A stretch of DNA of 64,000 bases from Terrabacter aerolatus (GTDB taxonomy: Bacteria; Actinomycetota; Actinomycetes; Actinomycetales; Dermatophilaceae): positions 59,531-123,530 of the forward strand of contig NZ_BJYX01000014.1 of the NCBI RefSeq assembly GCF_007991735.1, given 5' to 3'. Under the pieces are notes generated by a model. That model was not told the origin of the DNA. It ran no database searches and saw only the letters and a list, made by a program, of their open reading frames with translations. This document shows positions 25,057-33,561 of this stretch, piece after piece. The translations under genes and the position numbers were made by a program. The stretch's first letter is position 1; every line of letters begins with the position of its first letter.

Positions 25057-26166
25057 GTGCGCACTCCCCGAGCTCTCGCCGCCCGCCTGACCACCGGTCT
25101 GACGGCGGTCCTGCTGCTCGGCGCCTGCTCCACCGCAGCCCCCACCGACGACGGGGATGGCGGCACCTCGGGACCGCGCCCCACGGCATACGCCAGCAGC
25201 ACGACCACGCCACCGGCCACGAGCGCTCCGACCCCGGGCACGTCCAGCCCCACCTCCTCGACGACCAACCCGACCACGACCACCCAGCCGGCGCCCGACC
25301 CGGCGTCGATCGAGGCGCTCATCGCGACGCGCTTCACCGCCGGCGACCTCCGGCTCGGCCGCGAGCAGGGCAGCACCAGCGCCTACCGGCAGTACTTCGT
25401 CACCTACGAGAGCAACGGCCTGACGATCTCGGGGCGCATCAACATCCCGCGCGGTACAGGCCCGTTCCCGGCGGTCGTGCTCGCGCACGGCTACGTCGAC
25501 CCGGCTGTCTACACGAACGGCGAGACGATGCTGCGCGAACGCGACCACCTCGCCCGGCACGGCTACGTCACCCTGCACATCGACTACCGCAACCACGCGC
25601 AGTCCGACCAGGACCCGCGCAACGACGCCAACCTCCGCGCGGGCTACGCCGTCGACGCGATCAATGCCGGGCTCGCGCTGAAGAAGGCCTCCTACGTCGA
25701 CCCGGGTCGGCTCGCGCTCATCGGGCGCTCGATGGGTGGTGGGGTGGTCTACACCGCCCTCGTCGTACGCCCCGGGCTCTTCCGAGCGGCCGTGGCCTAC
25801 GCGCCGGTGAGCTCCGACACCGTCGACAACTTCGACAAGTGGGTGCGCCGCGACGCGTCACGGTCGGGCGCGGCGCGCGCCGTCATCGCGCGGCTCGGGA
25901 CCCCCGAGGCGGAGCCGGCAGCCTGGGCGGCGACGAGCCCTCGCACCTACTTCGGGCGCATCACCGAGCCGCTGCTCATCCACCACGGAACGGCCGACGA
26001 GGAGTGCCCGCTCTCGTGGTCGCGCGAGTCGGTCGCCGCGCTCGAGGCCAGGGGCAAGTCGGTCGAGCTCGACGTCTATCCCGGCGGCCGCCACACCCTG
26101 ACGTCACCGCAGTGGGACACCTCGATCCGCCGCACCGAAGCCTTCCTGGCGCGCCACCTCAGGTGA
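25057..26166 (+). CDS. Lipoprotein alpha/beta hydrolase (S9/dienelactone hydrolase-like)
   Basis: 369 residues. A lipoprotein signal with lipobox LLGAC (Cys ~27) is followed by a Thr/Pro/Ser-rich linker (~40-85). The catalytic domain has nucleophile motif GRSMGGG, acid HGTADEECP and His GGRHTLTS, and starts with VVLAHGYVDP. It would be tethered to the outer face of the membrane and hydrolyse an ester or peptide. GTG 25057 gives a normal lipoprotein signal. The octamer at 25185 lies in the linker. The last 8 bp overlap the convergent amidohydrolase gene. Confidence 0.85.
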   Translation: MRTPRALAARLTTGLTAVLLLGACSTAAPTDDGDGGTSGPRPTAYASSTTTPPATSAPTPGTSSPTSSTTNPTTTTQPAPDPASIEALIATRFTAGDLRLGREQGSTSAYRQYFVTYESNGLTISGRINIPRGTGPFPAVVLAHGYVDPAVYTNGETMLRERDHLARHGYVTLHIDYRNHAQSDQDPRNDANLRAGYAVDAINAGLALKKASYVDPGRLALIGRSMGGGVVYTALVVRPGLFRAAVAYAPVSSDTVDNFDKWVRRDASRSGAARAVIARLGTPEAEPAAWAATSPRTYFGRITEPLLIHHGTADEECPLSWSRESVAALEARGKSVELDVYPGGRHTLTSPQWDTSIRRTEAFLARHLR

Positions 26167-27061
26167 GCCCCATCAGTCGGGCACCGTTGTGCCACAGCAC
26201 CGCCCGCATCCAGTCGTCGCCGAGCTCCAGCCGCGTCAGCGCCTCGACCTGGTGGGCGTACGGGTAGGGGATGCTCGGGAAGTCCGACCCCAGCACGACC
26301 CGGTCACGCAGCCCTCCGAGACGCTCGACGTAGCCGTCGGGGAAGGGCGCGAAGCGGTTCGTGAAGTCCGTGCCGCACATCGTCGTGTCGAGATGCACTC
26401 CCGCGAACTCGTCTGCGAGGTCGGCGAACTCGTGGTACTCCGGCATGCCGAGGTGGGCGATGACGAGCACGAGGTCCGGATGCCGACGAAGCACCTCGCG
26501 CACCGCCGACGGTCCGGTGTGGGTGCCGCGGATGGGCGCCGACCCGGCGTGGACGACGACGGGCACCCGGGCGGCCTCGAGCCGCGCCCAGGCCGGGTCG
26601 AGGCGCTCGTCGTCGGGCCTGAAGTCACCGACCTGGACGTGCATCTTGAAGAGGCGGGCCCCGTCGTCGAGTGCCGCCGCGACCTCGTCGCCGATGCCGG
26701 GCTCGGGGTAGAAGGTCGCGCAGTGCACCGCGTCGGGCACCCGGCGGGCGAAGTCGGCGCACCAGGCGTTGAGCCACGACACCATGCCGGGCTTGTGCGG
26801 ATAGACGAGAGCCGGGACCGCCCGCAGCCCCAGGGCTCGCAGCGTCTCGAGTCGGCGCTCCTCGTCGACGCGGTACGTGATCGGCCACGGCAGCCCGTAG
26901 AGCCTCTCGGCCTCGTCGAAGTAGGCCCAGACCTTGCGCTGCATCGCCTCGGGCAGGAAGTGCACGTGCACGTCGGCGAGGCCCGGCAGACCGAGCGAGC
27001 GCACGTATGCCGGCACGTCGGCATCCGTCGCCGGCCCGGGCGTCGTCGGGCTCCCTCCCAC
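26159..27061 (-). CDS. Amidohydrolase (amidohydrolase_2/COG2159 family)
   Basis: About 300 residues. Metal-site HVHF lies in LGLPGLADVHVHFLPEAMQ, followed by VVVHAGSAP, VIAHLGMPEYHEF and GSDFPSIPYPY, whose Asp is the last metal ligand and catalytic base. The group includes decarboxylases and hydrolases on a TIM barrel; the substrate is unknown. GTG 27061 is chosen to give a short N-terminal lead before LGLPGLAD; GTG 27016 is an alternative. It lies 44 bp after the bleomycin hydrolase gene, separated by a 12-bp repeat (27069-27104), so an operon is likely. Confidence 0.82.
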   Translation of the reverse strand: MGGSPTTPGPATDADVPAYVRSLGLPGLADVHVHFLPEAMQRKVWAYFDEAERLYGLPWPITYRVDEERRLETLRALGLRAVPALVYPHKPGMVSWLNAWCADFARRVPDAVHCATFYPEPGIGDEVAAALDDGARLFKMHVQVGDFRPDDERLDPAWARLEAARVPVVVHAGSAPIRGTHTGPSAVREVLRRHPDLVLVIAHLGMPEYHEFADLADEFAGVHLDTTMCGTDFTNRFAPFPDGYVERLGGLRDRVVLGSDFPSIPYPYAHQVEALTRLELGDDWMRAVLWHNGARLMGLT

Positions 27062-27105
27062 CGTACTGTTCGACGGGCCGTTCGACGGGCCGTTCGACAG
27101 GCTGC

Positions 27106-28440
27106 TCAACGGGCGAGGGCGCCCATCGGGTCCCAGGCGGGCAGCACGATCGGGTCGTGGCTCAGGGCCTCCTGCAGCTCGGCCGGCAGGGCGTCGCGGC
27201 GCACGGCCACCTCGAAGACGAACTCGCCGAACCACGAGTCGTTCATCGTCATGAAGCCCTTGTCGCCCTTCTCGGTGCCCCAGCTGTTCTCGACGCGCCA
27301 CCGGCGGGGCACGTCGTCGTGCAGGTCGACGCCGGTGAAGAGCATCGCGTGCGTCATGAGCGACTCGTGGTGCAGCAGCCGGTCGGCCTTGCCGAGGCTG
27401 GGCTCGGTGCCGTAGACCGCGGCGTGGTCGAAGAGCGCGGCGTCCCAGACACCGAGGTCGGCATGCGACATCTGGCCGGTGTCGCAGCCGAACCACACCG
27501 GCTCGCCACCGACGATCGCCTGCGCTGCCAGTGACTTCATGAGGTCCGGCTCGACGTTGAGGTAGGTGACGGGCGGTGCGCCGACGACGTTGCCGAGGTG
27601 CTCGACGGTGAAGGTCCGGCCGTAGGGGCTGCTCGCACGCGGGTCGTTGACGAGGCACACGTAGTCCTCGAGGGGCACGGTGACGTAGCGCTCGGCGAAC
27701 TCGAGCGGCGTCATCGCGCCGTCCCGGTGGAAGCCGCCGTCCTTGTCCTTCCACTGCCACACGAACGACTCGGGCGGCGTGCCGAGGTGGATGCAGAGCA
27801 GCCGGTGGATCGAGGCGAGCACCGTCTCCTTGGCGTCCTGCAGGTCGTCGGCGTCGGAGCCGTCCGCGGCCCGGGCGCGAAGGTCGCGAGCGGCCTGGCG
27901 CAGGATCGTGCTGATGTCGCGGTTCATCAGTCGCGTGTTGCTCGAGCTCTTCGTCTCGGGCATCGCGATCTTGGGCACGAGGCCGTGCTTGACGACGAGC
28001 GCGACGAACATGTTCCACTGGCCGCCGTCCTCGGCCGGGGTCGCGAGCAGGTGGGCGACGGTGCGGTCGTCGACGTCCCGGTCGGCCGTGGCGATGATCG
28101 ACTCGAGCCAGTGGTTGGCCTTCTCGAACTTGTCCCAGAAGAGCAAGTGGTTCTGCGAGAACTCGAAGTCCTTGACGCCGAGCTTCTCCCGGGCGCCGGC
28201 ACGAAGCAGGTTGGTGCCGGCGAAGAGCCAGCAGCGGCCGCTCTTCTCCTGTGACGTCGCGGCCCAGTCGTCGAGCAGGTGCGAGACCGAGTGGTCGATG
28301 CTCGTCACGACCCGGCGATCGAGCGCGATGTCGTCGACCGAGGTCGTCGTGACGGCGTTCTGCAGCATCCGTGCGGTGGGGTCGGCCTCGAACGCCTTCG
28401 TGAGGCGCTCGACGAGGTCGGGGGCGAGGTCGTGCGGCAT
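27106..28440 (-). CDS. pepC: Bleomycin hydrolase/aminopeptidase C (peptidase C1B)
   Basis: 444 residues, normal for the family. The catalytic triad is visible: Cys in SGRCWLFAGTN (~70), His in LMTHAMLFTG (~373) and Asn in WRVENSWGTEKGDKGF (~395). The family forms cytoplasmic hexamers that trim peptides from the N terminus and can inactivate bleomycin. ATG 28440 has GAAGGAG 8 nt upstream. The C terminus (LPAWDPMGALAR) is of the usual type. The amidohydrolase gene follows on the same strand. A GTATGCCG copy is at 28478 in the leader. Confidence 0.95.
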   Translation of the reverse strand: MPHDLAPDLVERLTKAFEADPTARMLQNAVTTTSVDDIALDRRVVTSIDHSVSHLLDDWAATSQEKSGRCWLFAGTNLLRAGAREKLGVKDFEFSQNHLLFWDKFEKANHWLESIIATADRDVDDRTVAHLLATPAEDGGQWNMFVALVVKHGLVPKIAMPETKSSSNTRLMNRDISTILRQAARDLRARAADGSDADDLQDAKETVLASIHRLLCIHLGTPPESFVWQWKDKDGGFHRDGAMTPLEFAERYVTVPLEDYVCLVNDPRASSPYGRTFTVEHLGNVVGAPPVTYLNVEPDLMKSLAAQAIVGGEPVWFGCDTGQMSHADLGVWDAALFDHAAVYGTEPSLGKADRLLHHESLMTHAMLFTGVDLHDDVPRRWRVENSWGTEKGDKGFMTMNDSWFGEFVFEVAVRRDALPAELQEALSHDPIVLPAWDPMGALAR

Positions 28441-28673
28441 GGGCCACTCCTTCGAGCTTCTCGGGATCCTTGCATCGTATGCCGGGGGTTCCGTCCGCAC
28501 GGGGGCTCCGTCCCGCAGGTCGCTCCGTCCGGCCGCGGTCGAGACGTCGCGCGCCCAGCCTCGGAGGGAGAGACGTCGCCGCGGCTCGGGCCGCCTGGAG
28601 GCGGACGCACGACACGCAGCAGGGCGTGGGCCGCGGCTCACGACTGCTGACCACGGCGCTGGAGAGCCGGTGC

Positions 28674-28679
28674 TAGGTT
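28674..28679 (+). promoter_or_regulatory. Leaderless -10 hexamer TAGGTT
   Basis: Exactly 6 nt before GTG 28686. Confidence 0.55.
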
Positions 28680-28685
28680 GCCGCG

Positions 28686-29129
28686 GTGTCGGTCTTGAGC
28701 TGGGTTGGTCGTGTCGGCGTGCTCCGCATCCTCATCCCGGTCATGGCGCTCTCTGCCCTCGTGGTCGGCGCCGGCGCCCTCGGACCCGCCCTCGCCGCCT
28801 CGCGGGGTGAGGGTCTGCCGGGGACCGTCACGGTCACCCGCGTGCAGTGCACGAAGGGTGGCTGCCAACCGTTCGGACGCTACGTCAGCATCGACGGGAG
28901 CGTGACGCTCCCCGACGCGCACCTCGACGGCGACGGAGCGGTCGGGGATCGGGTCTCCGTCGTCTACCTGGGCGAGTCGAGCCCTCCACAGGTGCACGTT
29001 CCGGGGTCGGACCTGTGGGTTCTGATCGCCCTCGCCCTGGTCGTGGCGGGCGGCTTCATCGTGTGGTGGCTCCGGGACATCGCCCGGGCGCTGCACCGAC
29101 GCCTGCGGCGGCCCTCGGCCCGTCTGTAG
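28686..29129 (+). CDS. Two-span membrane protein with extracellular beta domain, unknown function
   Basis: 147 residues. A hydrophobic segment at ~12-38 (LRILIPVMALSALVVGAGAL) is followed by an outside domain of ~65 residues with a Cys pair (RVQCTKGGCQPFGRYVSIDG). A second span lies at ~108-127 (LWVLIALALVVAGGFIVWW), then a basic cytoplasmic tail. The outside part, with VGDRVSVVYLG, resembles DUF3592-type domains, a weak match. Not assigned. It lies between divergent pepC and the convergent FAD oxidoreductase gene. Confidence 0.65.
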   Translation: MSVLSWVGRVGVLRILIPVMALSALVVGAGALGPALAASRGEGLPGTVTVTRVQCTKGGCQPFGRYVSIDGSVTLPDAHLDGDGAVGDRVSVVYLGESSPPQVHVPGSDLWVLIALALVVAGGFIVWWLRDIARALHRRLRRPSARL

Positions 29130-29151
29130 CAGCCGCCCGCACGCGCGACGG

Positions 29152-30060
29152 TCAGTGCGACAGCAGCGACATGGTCGCCGCCGCGGCGGCCAGCTGGCCC
29201 GCCGCGGCCGCGGCCACGACCGAGGCCATCGGCATCGGGTGGGCCGCGAGGTGGGCCATGTCCCCCGCACCGAAGATGCGCTCACGGCTCGTCCGCGCGA
29301 GCTCGTCGACGCGCACGCCGCCCGACGGGTTGAGCTCGAGCCCGAGCTGCTCCGCGAACGGCGCCGACTGGTGCAGCACGGGCCTGACGAAGAGGCCGGC
29401 GACCTGCTCGTGCACGTGCTCGCCGTCGGCACCCGCGAGCACGACGCGTACGCCCCCGTCGTGCCGCTCTGCCCCGACGACGCGCTCGGTGCGCACGGCG
29501 ACGCCCGCTGGGAGCCCGTCGGGCACGTCCTCCCCGTCCGTCAGCACGACGATCTCGGATGCGATGCGCCCGAGCAGCCCCGAGAGGTGGGGCGCGATGG
29601 CTGCCCCGAGGATGCCGACCCGCTGACCGCTGAACTCGTGGCCGTGGCAGAACGGGCAGTGCGCGACGAGGTCGCCCCACAGGGCCTCGAGACCCGGCAC
29701 CGGTGGCAGGCTGTCGCGGACGCCGGTGGCGAGGACCACGGCGGCCGCGGTGACGGTCGTCCCGTCGGCGAGGCCGAGGTGGAAGGTGCCGTCGACCTCC
29801 TCGACCGTCGCGACGCGCCCCTCCCGCACGCTCACCGTTCCGTATGCCGTGAGCTGCCTCCGCGCGGCGGCGCGGAAGTCCGCCGGCGGGGTGCCGTCGT
29901 GGGCGACGACGTTGTGCATGTGGCTGACCGCGGCGTTGCGGTAGGTGCCGTCGTCGAAGAGGACGGCGTCGCGGTGGACGCGGCCGAGGCTGAGGGCGGC
30001 CTGGAGGCCGGCCGGGCCTCCGCCGATGACGGCGATCTCGGTGTGCGTGCTGGCGGTCAT
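29152..30060 (-). CDS. FAD-dependent oxidoreductase, thioredoxin-reductase-like
   Basis: 302 residues. FAD motif IAVIGGGPAGLQAAL lies at the start, a redox CPFCHG (CxxC) in the NADPH-domain position (~137-142), the NAD(P) motif VGILGAAIAP is degenerate, and the C-terminal FAD motif is IFGAGDMAH. It has the low-molecular-weight TrxR layout, but the CPFC motif and altered NAD loop mark the side group often annotated as NAD(P)/FAD oxidoreductase. It is divergent from a MerR gene with a perfect dyad between them, so MerR control is likely. Confidence 0.88.
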   Translation of the reverse strand: MTASTHTEIAVIGGGPAGLQAALSLGRVHRDAVLFDDGTYRNAAVSHMHNVVAHDGTPPADFRAAARRQLTAYGTVSVREGRVATVEEVDGTFHLGLADGTTVTAAAVVLATGVRDSLPPVPGLEALWGDLVAHCPFCHGHEFSGQRVGILGAAIAPHLSGLLGRIASEIVVLTDGEDVPDGLPAGVAVRTERVVGAERHDGGVRVVLAGADGEHVHEQVAGLFVRPVLHQSAPFAEQLGLELNPSGGVRVDELARTSRERIFGAGDMAHLAAHPMPMASVVAAAAAGQLAAAAATMSLLSH

Positions 30061-30129
30061 GGCGGCTCCTCGGGTGGACGATCGGGCGAGCGCCCGGACG
30101 GCTCTGTGCCTGATGCGAATCAGCGTGTA

Positions 30130-30149
30130 CCTTCATGTCGACATGAAGG
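30130..30149. promoter_or_regulatory. Perfect 20-bp dyad, probable MerR operator
   Basis: CCTTCATGTCGACATGAAGG is a perfect palindrome in the 82-bp gap between the divergent oxidoreductase and MerR genes. It contains the MerR start codon (30143), so the regulator probably sits on its own promoter and start site. Confidence 0.7.
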
Positions 30150-30580
30150 CAAGGACGCGTGAGGAGACCTGGACCGTCGGGGAGCTGGCGGCACGTTTCG
30201 ACCTGCCGACGAACGTGCTGCGCCACTGGGAGACGCTCGGGCTCCTGACGCCGGAGCGCGACGGGTCCGGCTACCGGCGCTACGGCCGGACCGACCTCGT
30301 CCGTGTCGCGGTCATCCTCCGCAACAAGGCGGCCGGCATGACGCTCGAGCAGATCGGGGTGCTGCTCGACGGCGAGGCGGCCGGACGGCACGAGGTGCTC
30401 GAGGCCCACCTCCGCGACCTCGACGAGCGCGCCCGGTCGATCGAGCGGTCACGCGAGATGACCGAGCACGCGCTGCGGTGCACGGCGCACGACATCGTCG
30501 CCTGCCCGCGCTTCTCGCAGCACGTCGCGGACCTGACCGACGGTCGCGCTCCGACGGCGCGGATCGCCGACTGGGAGTAG
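30143..30580 (+). CDS. MerR-family regulator
   Basis: 145 residues. The N-terminal winged helix is WTVGELAARFDLPTNVLRHW followed by ETLGLLTPERDGSGYRRYG. A dimerisation helix spans ~80-115. The C-terminal tail has two Cys in RCTAHDIVACPRF that could sense metal, thiol or redox state (inference). ATG 30143 lies within the dyad operator. Control of the divergent FAD oxidoreductase gene is the likely role. Confidence 0.88.
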   Translation: MKARTREETWTVGELAARFDLPTNVLRHWETLGLLTPERDGSGYRRYGRTDLVRVAVILRNKAAGMTLEQIGVLLDGEAAGRHEVLEAHLRDLDERARSIERSREMTEHALRCTAHDIVACPRFSQHVADLTDGRAPTARIADWE

Positions 30581-30647
30581 GCGCCACCCTTCCGTCGACA
30601 GCGAAGCGGCCTTGGCCCAGCCGTCGACACGGGCGAGGATCGTGCCC

Positions 30648-31643
30648 ATGAGACTGCTCGTGCTCGGAGGCACCCACCACGTCGGCCGTGCGTTCGTCGA
30701 GGCCGCGCTCGCCCGCGGCGACGACGTCACCACGGTGACCCGGGGCCGCACCGGCACCCCCGTCGAGGGCGCGGAGGCCCGGCACGCCGACCGCCTCGAC
30801 CCCGACGCGCTGCGCGCGGCCCTCGGCCACGACGAGTGGGACGCCGTGGTCGACACGTGGTCGGGCGAGCCGGTGGCCGTGCAGACCTCCGCACGGCTGC
30901 TGCACGGACGCGCCGGGCACTACACGTACATCTCGTCGTGCTCGGTCTACACGTGGCCCATCGCCCCGGGCTCCGACGAGGGCGCGCCCGTCGTGTCGGG
31001 CGACCAGGCCTCGACGGACTCCTCCGACTACGCGGCGGCCAAGCGGGGCGGCGAGCTCGCCGCCCTGGCGGAGTTCGACGGTGAGGTCGCGATCGCGCGC
31101 GCCGGCCTGATCCTCGGGCCCTACGAGATCGTCGGCCGGATGCCGTTCTGGCTCAGGCGGATCGCAGCCGGCGGGCGCGTGCCGGCCCCGGGTCCCCGCG
31201 AGCGGCCGCTGCAGTACGTCGACGGCCGGGACATCGCCGACTGGGTGCTCGGGGCACATCCGGTGGGGACCTTCAACACGGTGAGCGAGCGCGGCCACAC
31301 GACGATCGGGGCCCTGCTCGAGCAGGTGCGCTCCGCGACCGGCAGCGATGCAGAGCTCGTCTGGCTCGACCCGGAGACGATCGAGGCGGCCGGCGTCGAG
31401 CCCTGGACCGAGCTGCCGATCTGGGTCCCGCCGACGGGCGAGCTCGCCGGCCTGCACGCCCTCGACTCCTCGGCGGCCCGCGCGGCGGGACTGCACTGTC
31501 GGCCGATGCCCGAGACCGTGGCCGACACGTGGGCCTGGCTCCAGCGCGAGGGCCTGCCGGAGCGGCCGACGAACCGCGGCGGCGGTCCCATGGACGCCGC
31601 CGCCGAGGCCCGCCTCTGGGCCGCCCGCGCGGCCGCCACCTGA
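30648..31643 (+). CDS. NAD-dependent epimerase/dehydratase-family protein (extended SDR)
   Basis: 331 residues. The nucleotide motif LVLGGTHHVGRAFVEAAL (GxxxxxG, atypical with two His) opens the protein; YISSCSVYTW and DSSDYAAAKRGGE (YxxxK) supply the catalytic positions. The C-terminal part (YVDGRDIADWVL, GTFNTVSERGHTTIG) fits the atypical extended SDR group that includes plant mRNA-binding/CSP41-like and reductase proteins. The substrate is unknown. A GAGGAT hexamer lies 7 nt before ATG 30648. Confidence 0.82.
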   Translation: MRLLVLGGTHHVGRAFVEAALARGDDVTTVTRGRTGTPVEGAEARHADRLDPDALRAALGHDEWDAVVDTWSGEPVAVQTSARLLHGRAGHYTYISSCSVYTWPIAPGSDEGAPVVSGDQASTDSSDYAAAKRGGELAALAEFDGEVAIARAGLILGPYEIVGRMPFWLRRIAAGGRVPAPGPRERPLQYVDGRDIADWVLGAHPVGTFNTVSERGHTTIGALLEQVRSATGSDAELVWLDPETIEAAGVEPWTELPIWVPPTGELAGLHALDSSAARAAGLHCRPMPETVADTWAWLQREGLPERPTNRGGGPMDAAAEARLWAARAAAT

Positions 31644-31648
31644 GGCCC

Positions 31649-31692
31649 AGCGGTCGGTCAGCGATCGGTCAGCGGTCAGTCAGCGGTCGGTC
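31649..31692. repeat. 11-bp tandem repeat AGCGGTCGGTC, 4 units
   Basis: Four units with single-base variants lie between the convergent SDR and CGNR genes; the last two bases belong to the CGNR stop codon. Confidence 0.8.
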
Positions 31693-32257
31693 AGCGCGAG
31701 CGGGCGCGGTGGGCCGCCGCCTTGACCCGGCTCTGGCACTGGGGCGAGCAGAAGCGCCGGGTCCCGTTCTTCGAGCCGTCGACGAAGACGCGGTCGCACC
31801 CTGCCGCCTCGCACACCCCGAGCCGGCCGCCGAGGTCGGATCCGAGGGCCACCGCGAGCCCTGACGCGATCCCCGCCTGCCAGCCGCGCACGTAGCCGTC
31901 GTCGGGCCCGTGGAAGTGCAGCTGGAAGCGGCCGCCCTCGTCGGGGTCGAGGCGGGGTCGGGCGCGGGTCGTGTCGAGCAGGTCGTTCGCGATGGCCGCC
32001 GCGGCGGCGAGGTCGTCGCGCGCAGCGGCCTCGAAGACGGCCCGCGCGCTCGGCACGACCTCGAGCAGCGCCGACGCCTCGGCAGGAGTCGGCCGCGAAC
32101 GCTGCTCCGGCGTCGACGTCACGTCCGCGACGCCCGCCACCAGGTCACGCCCGACCGGCGGGTCGTATGCCGTCCCGTGCGCCTCCCCGGGGCTGGCGAG
32201 GTTCACGAGCGCCACCGTCGTGTCGAGCAGCCGCTCGATGTGACTGTCGAAACGCAT
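31691..32257 (-). CDS. ABATE/CGNR zinc-finger transcription factor
   Basis: 188 residues. The N-terminal ABATE ligand or stress domain starts MRFDSHIERLLDTTVALVNL and includes RFQLHFHGPDDG. The C terminus is the CGNR-type zinc finger, with Cys in CEAAGCDRVF and FCSPQCQSRVKAAAHR. Such proteins are predicted stress-responsive regulators. ATG 32257 matches the usual start. It is divergent from an MFS exporter gene across a short region with repeated GACTGTCGAA sites, so repression of the exporter is the simplest reading. Confidence 0.85.
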   Translation of the reverse strand: MRFDSHIERLLDTTVALVNLASPGEAHGTAYDPPVGRDLVAGVADVTSTPEQRSRPTPAEASALLEVVPSARAVFEAAARDDLAAAAAIANDLLDTTRARPRLDPDEGGRFQLHFHGPDDGYVRGWQAGIASGLAVALGSDLGGRLGVCEAAGCDRVFVDGSKNGTRRFCSPQCQSRVKAAAHRARSR

Positions 32258-32315
32258 TTGACCAGTCACCTCTCGGATCGTAGGTTCGTGACTGCCGAAG
32301 TTTAGTTCGACAGTC
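32242..32315. promoter_or_regulatory. Three-site operator array for the CGNR/MFS divergent pair
   Basis: GACTGTCGAA (32242-32251), GACTGCCGAA (32290-32299) and TTCGACAGTC (32306-32315). The second and third form an inverted repeat with a 6-bp spacer; the first lies within the first codons of the CGNR gene. A paired operator for the CGNR protein is inferred. Confidence 0.6.
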
Positions 32316-32325
32316 AGGAGACACG

Positions 32326-33561
32326 ATGGAGCGGAGGTCCGGGACCACCGCACTTCCGCGGCAGCTGCGGGTGCTCGTCGTGGCCCGGTGCGTCAACCGG
32401 CTCGGCGGCTTCTCCATGGCCTTCCTCGGCGTGCTGCTCGTGCGCGAGCTCGGTGCGGGCGCGGCCGAGACGGCCCTCGCGCTGACCTGCTTCGGCGTCG
32501 CGACCATCCCCTCACGCATCCTCGGGGGCCAGCTGGCCGACGGCTGGGGCCACCGCCAGACCATGCTGCTCGGGCTCGTCGGGTGCGCGGTCGCGCAGCT
32601 CGCCATCGCCGCCACCCCGACCGTCGGTGGCGCACTCGTCGGCGCGACCCTGCTCGGCCTGGCCTACGAGATCGTCGAGCCGCCGACCCAGGCCCTCGTC
32701 ACCGAGCTCGTCGGCGAGGAGGAGCTGGCCTTCGCCTACTCGGCGCTCAACGCCTCGCTCGCGGTCGCGGGCGTCGCCGCCGGCCTCGTCGCCGCGGCGG
32801 TGGCCGGACTCGGGCTGCGGTGGCTCTTCGTCGTCGACGCGGCGACCTGCATGGCCTGTGCCGTCCTCGTCGCCGCCTGCGTCAGGCCGGCCCGCGCGGC
32901 GCGCCCGGGCGGGCAGCCTCCGACGCCGGCGCGCGAGCGCTGGCTCACGGCGCTGCGCGACCGACGGCTGCGCCCGGTCGTCGGCTTCGGCACCGTCGTC
33001 GCCACCGTGACGATGATCGTCGTCTTCGGCGTCCCGCTCCTCGTCGAGCAGCGGGGCATGGCGCCCGCCGCGACGGGCTGGGTCCTCGCCGCCGGCGCCG
33101 CCGCCAGCGTCCCGGGTGCCTGGCTGGCCGCCACGGTGCGCCGTCGTACCGGTGACCGAGGCGTCCTCCTCACCGGCGAGGTGACCGCCGCCGCAGGTCT
33201 CGTCGCTCTCGCCCTCGCCACCCACCCGCTCGGTCTGGCGACGGGCCTCGTCGCCTTCGACGTCGGCAGCCTGCTCGTCATCGCCACGACGATGGCCCGC
33301 GCCGGCACCCTCGCCCCCGACCGGGCCCGCGGCACCTACCTCGCCGTGCTGGGACTCACGTGGGGTCTCGCCACGTCGATCGCGCCGGCCGTCCTCGCGA
33401 CGCTCGGGACGGCATACGGCCCCGGATCGCCCTTCGCCGCGGCAGCCGTGGCCCTGCTCGGGTCGGCCCTCGTCCGAGCGATTCAGTGGCCCCGGTTGCG
33501 GCGGCGGACGTCCTTGGGAGGTCGGCCGCCGGCATACGAGCGCGACGGGTCCACGACGTAG
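32326..33561 (+). CDS. Major facilitator superfamily transporter
   Basis: 411 residues with about 12 hydrophobic spans. The MFS loop 2-3 signature appears as GGQLADGWGHRQTMLLG (~68-84). The cytoplasmic centre (PARAARPGGQPPTPARER) separates the two six-span halves. It has no substrate-defining motif I recognise; with a CGNR stress regulator next door, drug or toxic-compound efflux is a fair guess. ATG 32326 has AGGAG 7 nt upstream. Its last 79 bp overlap the convergent rimB-like gene. Octamers at 33411 and 33531 both read Ala-Tyr. Confidence 0.88.
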   Translation: MERRSGTTALPRQLRVLVVARCVNRLGGFSMAFLGVLLVRELGAGAAETALALTCFGVATIPSRILGGQLADGWGHRQTMLLGLVGCAVAQLAIAATPTVGGALVGATLLGLAYEIVEPPTQALVTELVGEEELAFAYSALNASLAVAGVAAGLVAAAVAGLGLRWLFVVDAATCMACAVLVAACVRPARAARPGGQPPTPARERWLTALRDRRLRPVVGFGTVVATVTMIVVFGVPLLVEQRGMAPAATGWVLAAGAAASVPGAWLAATVRRRTGDRGVLLTGEVTAAAGLVALALATHPLGLATGLVAFDVGSLLVIATTMARAGTLAPDRARGTYLAVLGLTWGLATSIAPAVLATLGTAYGPGSPFAAAAVALLGSALVRAIQWPRLRRRTSLGGRPPAYERDGSTT

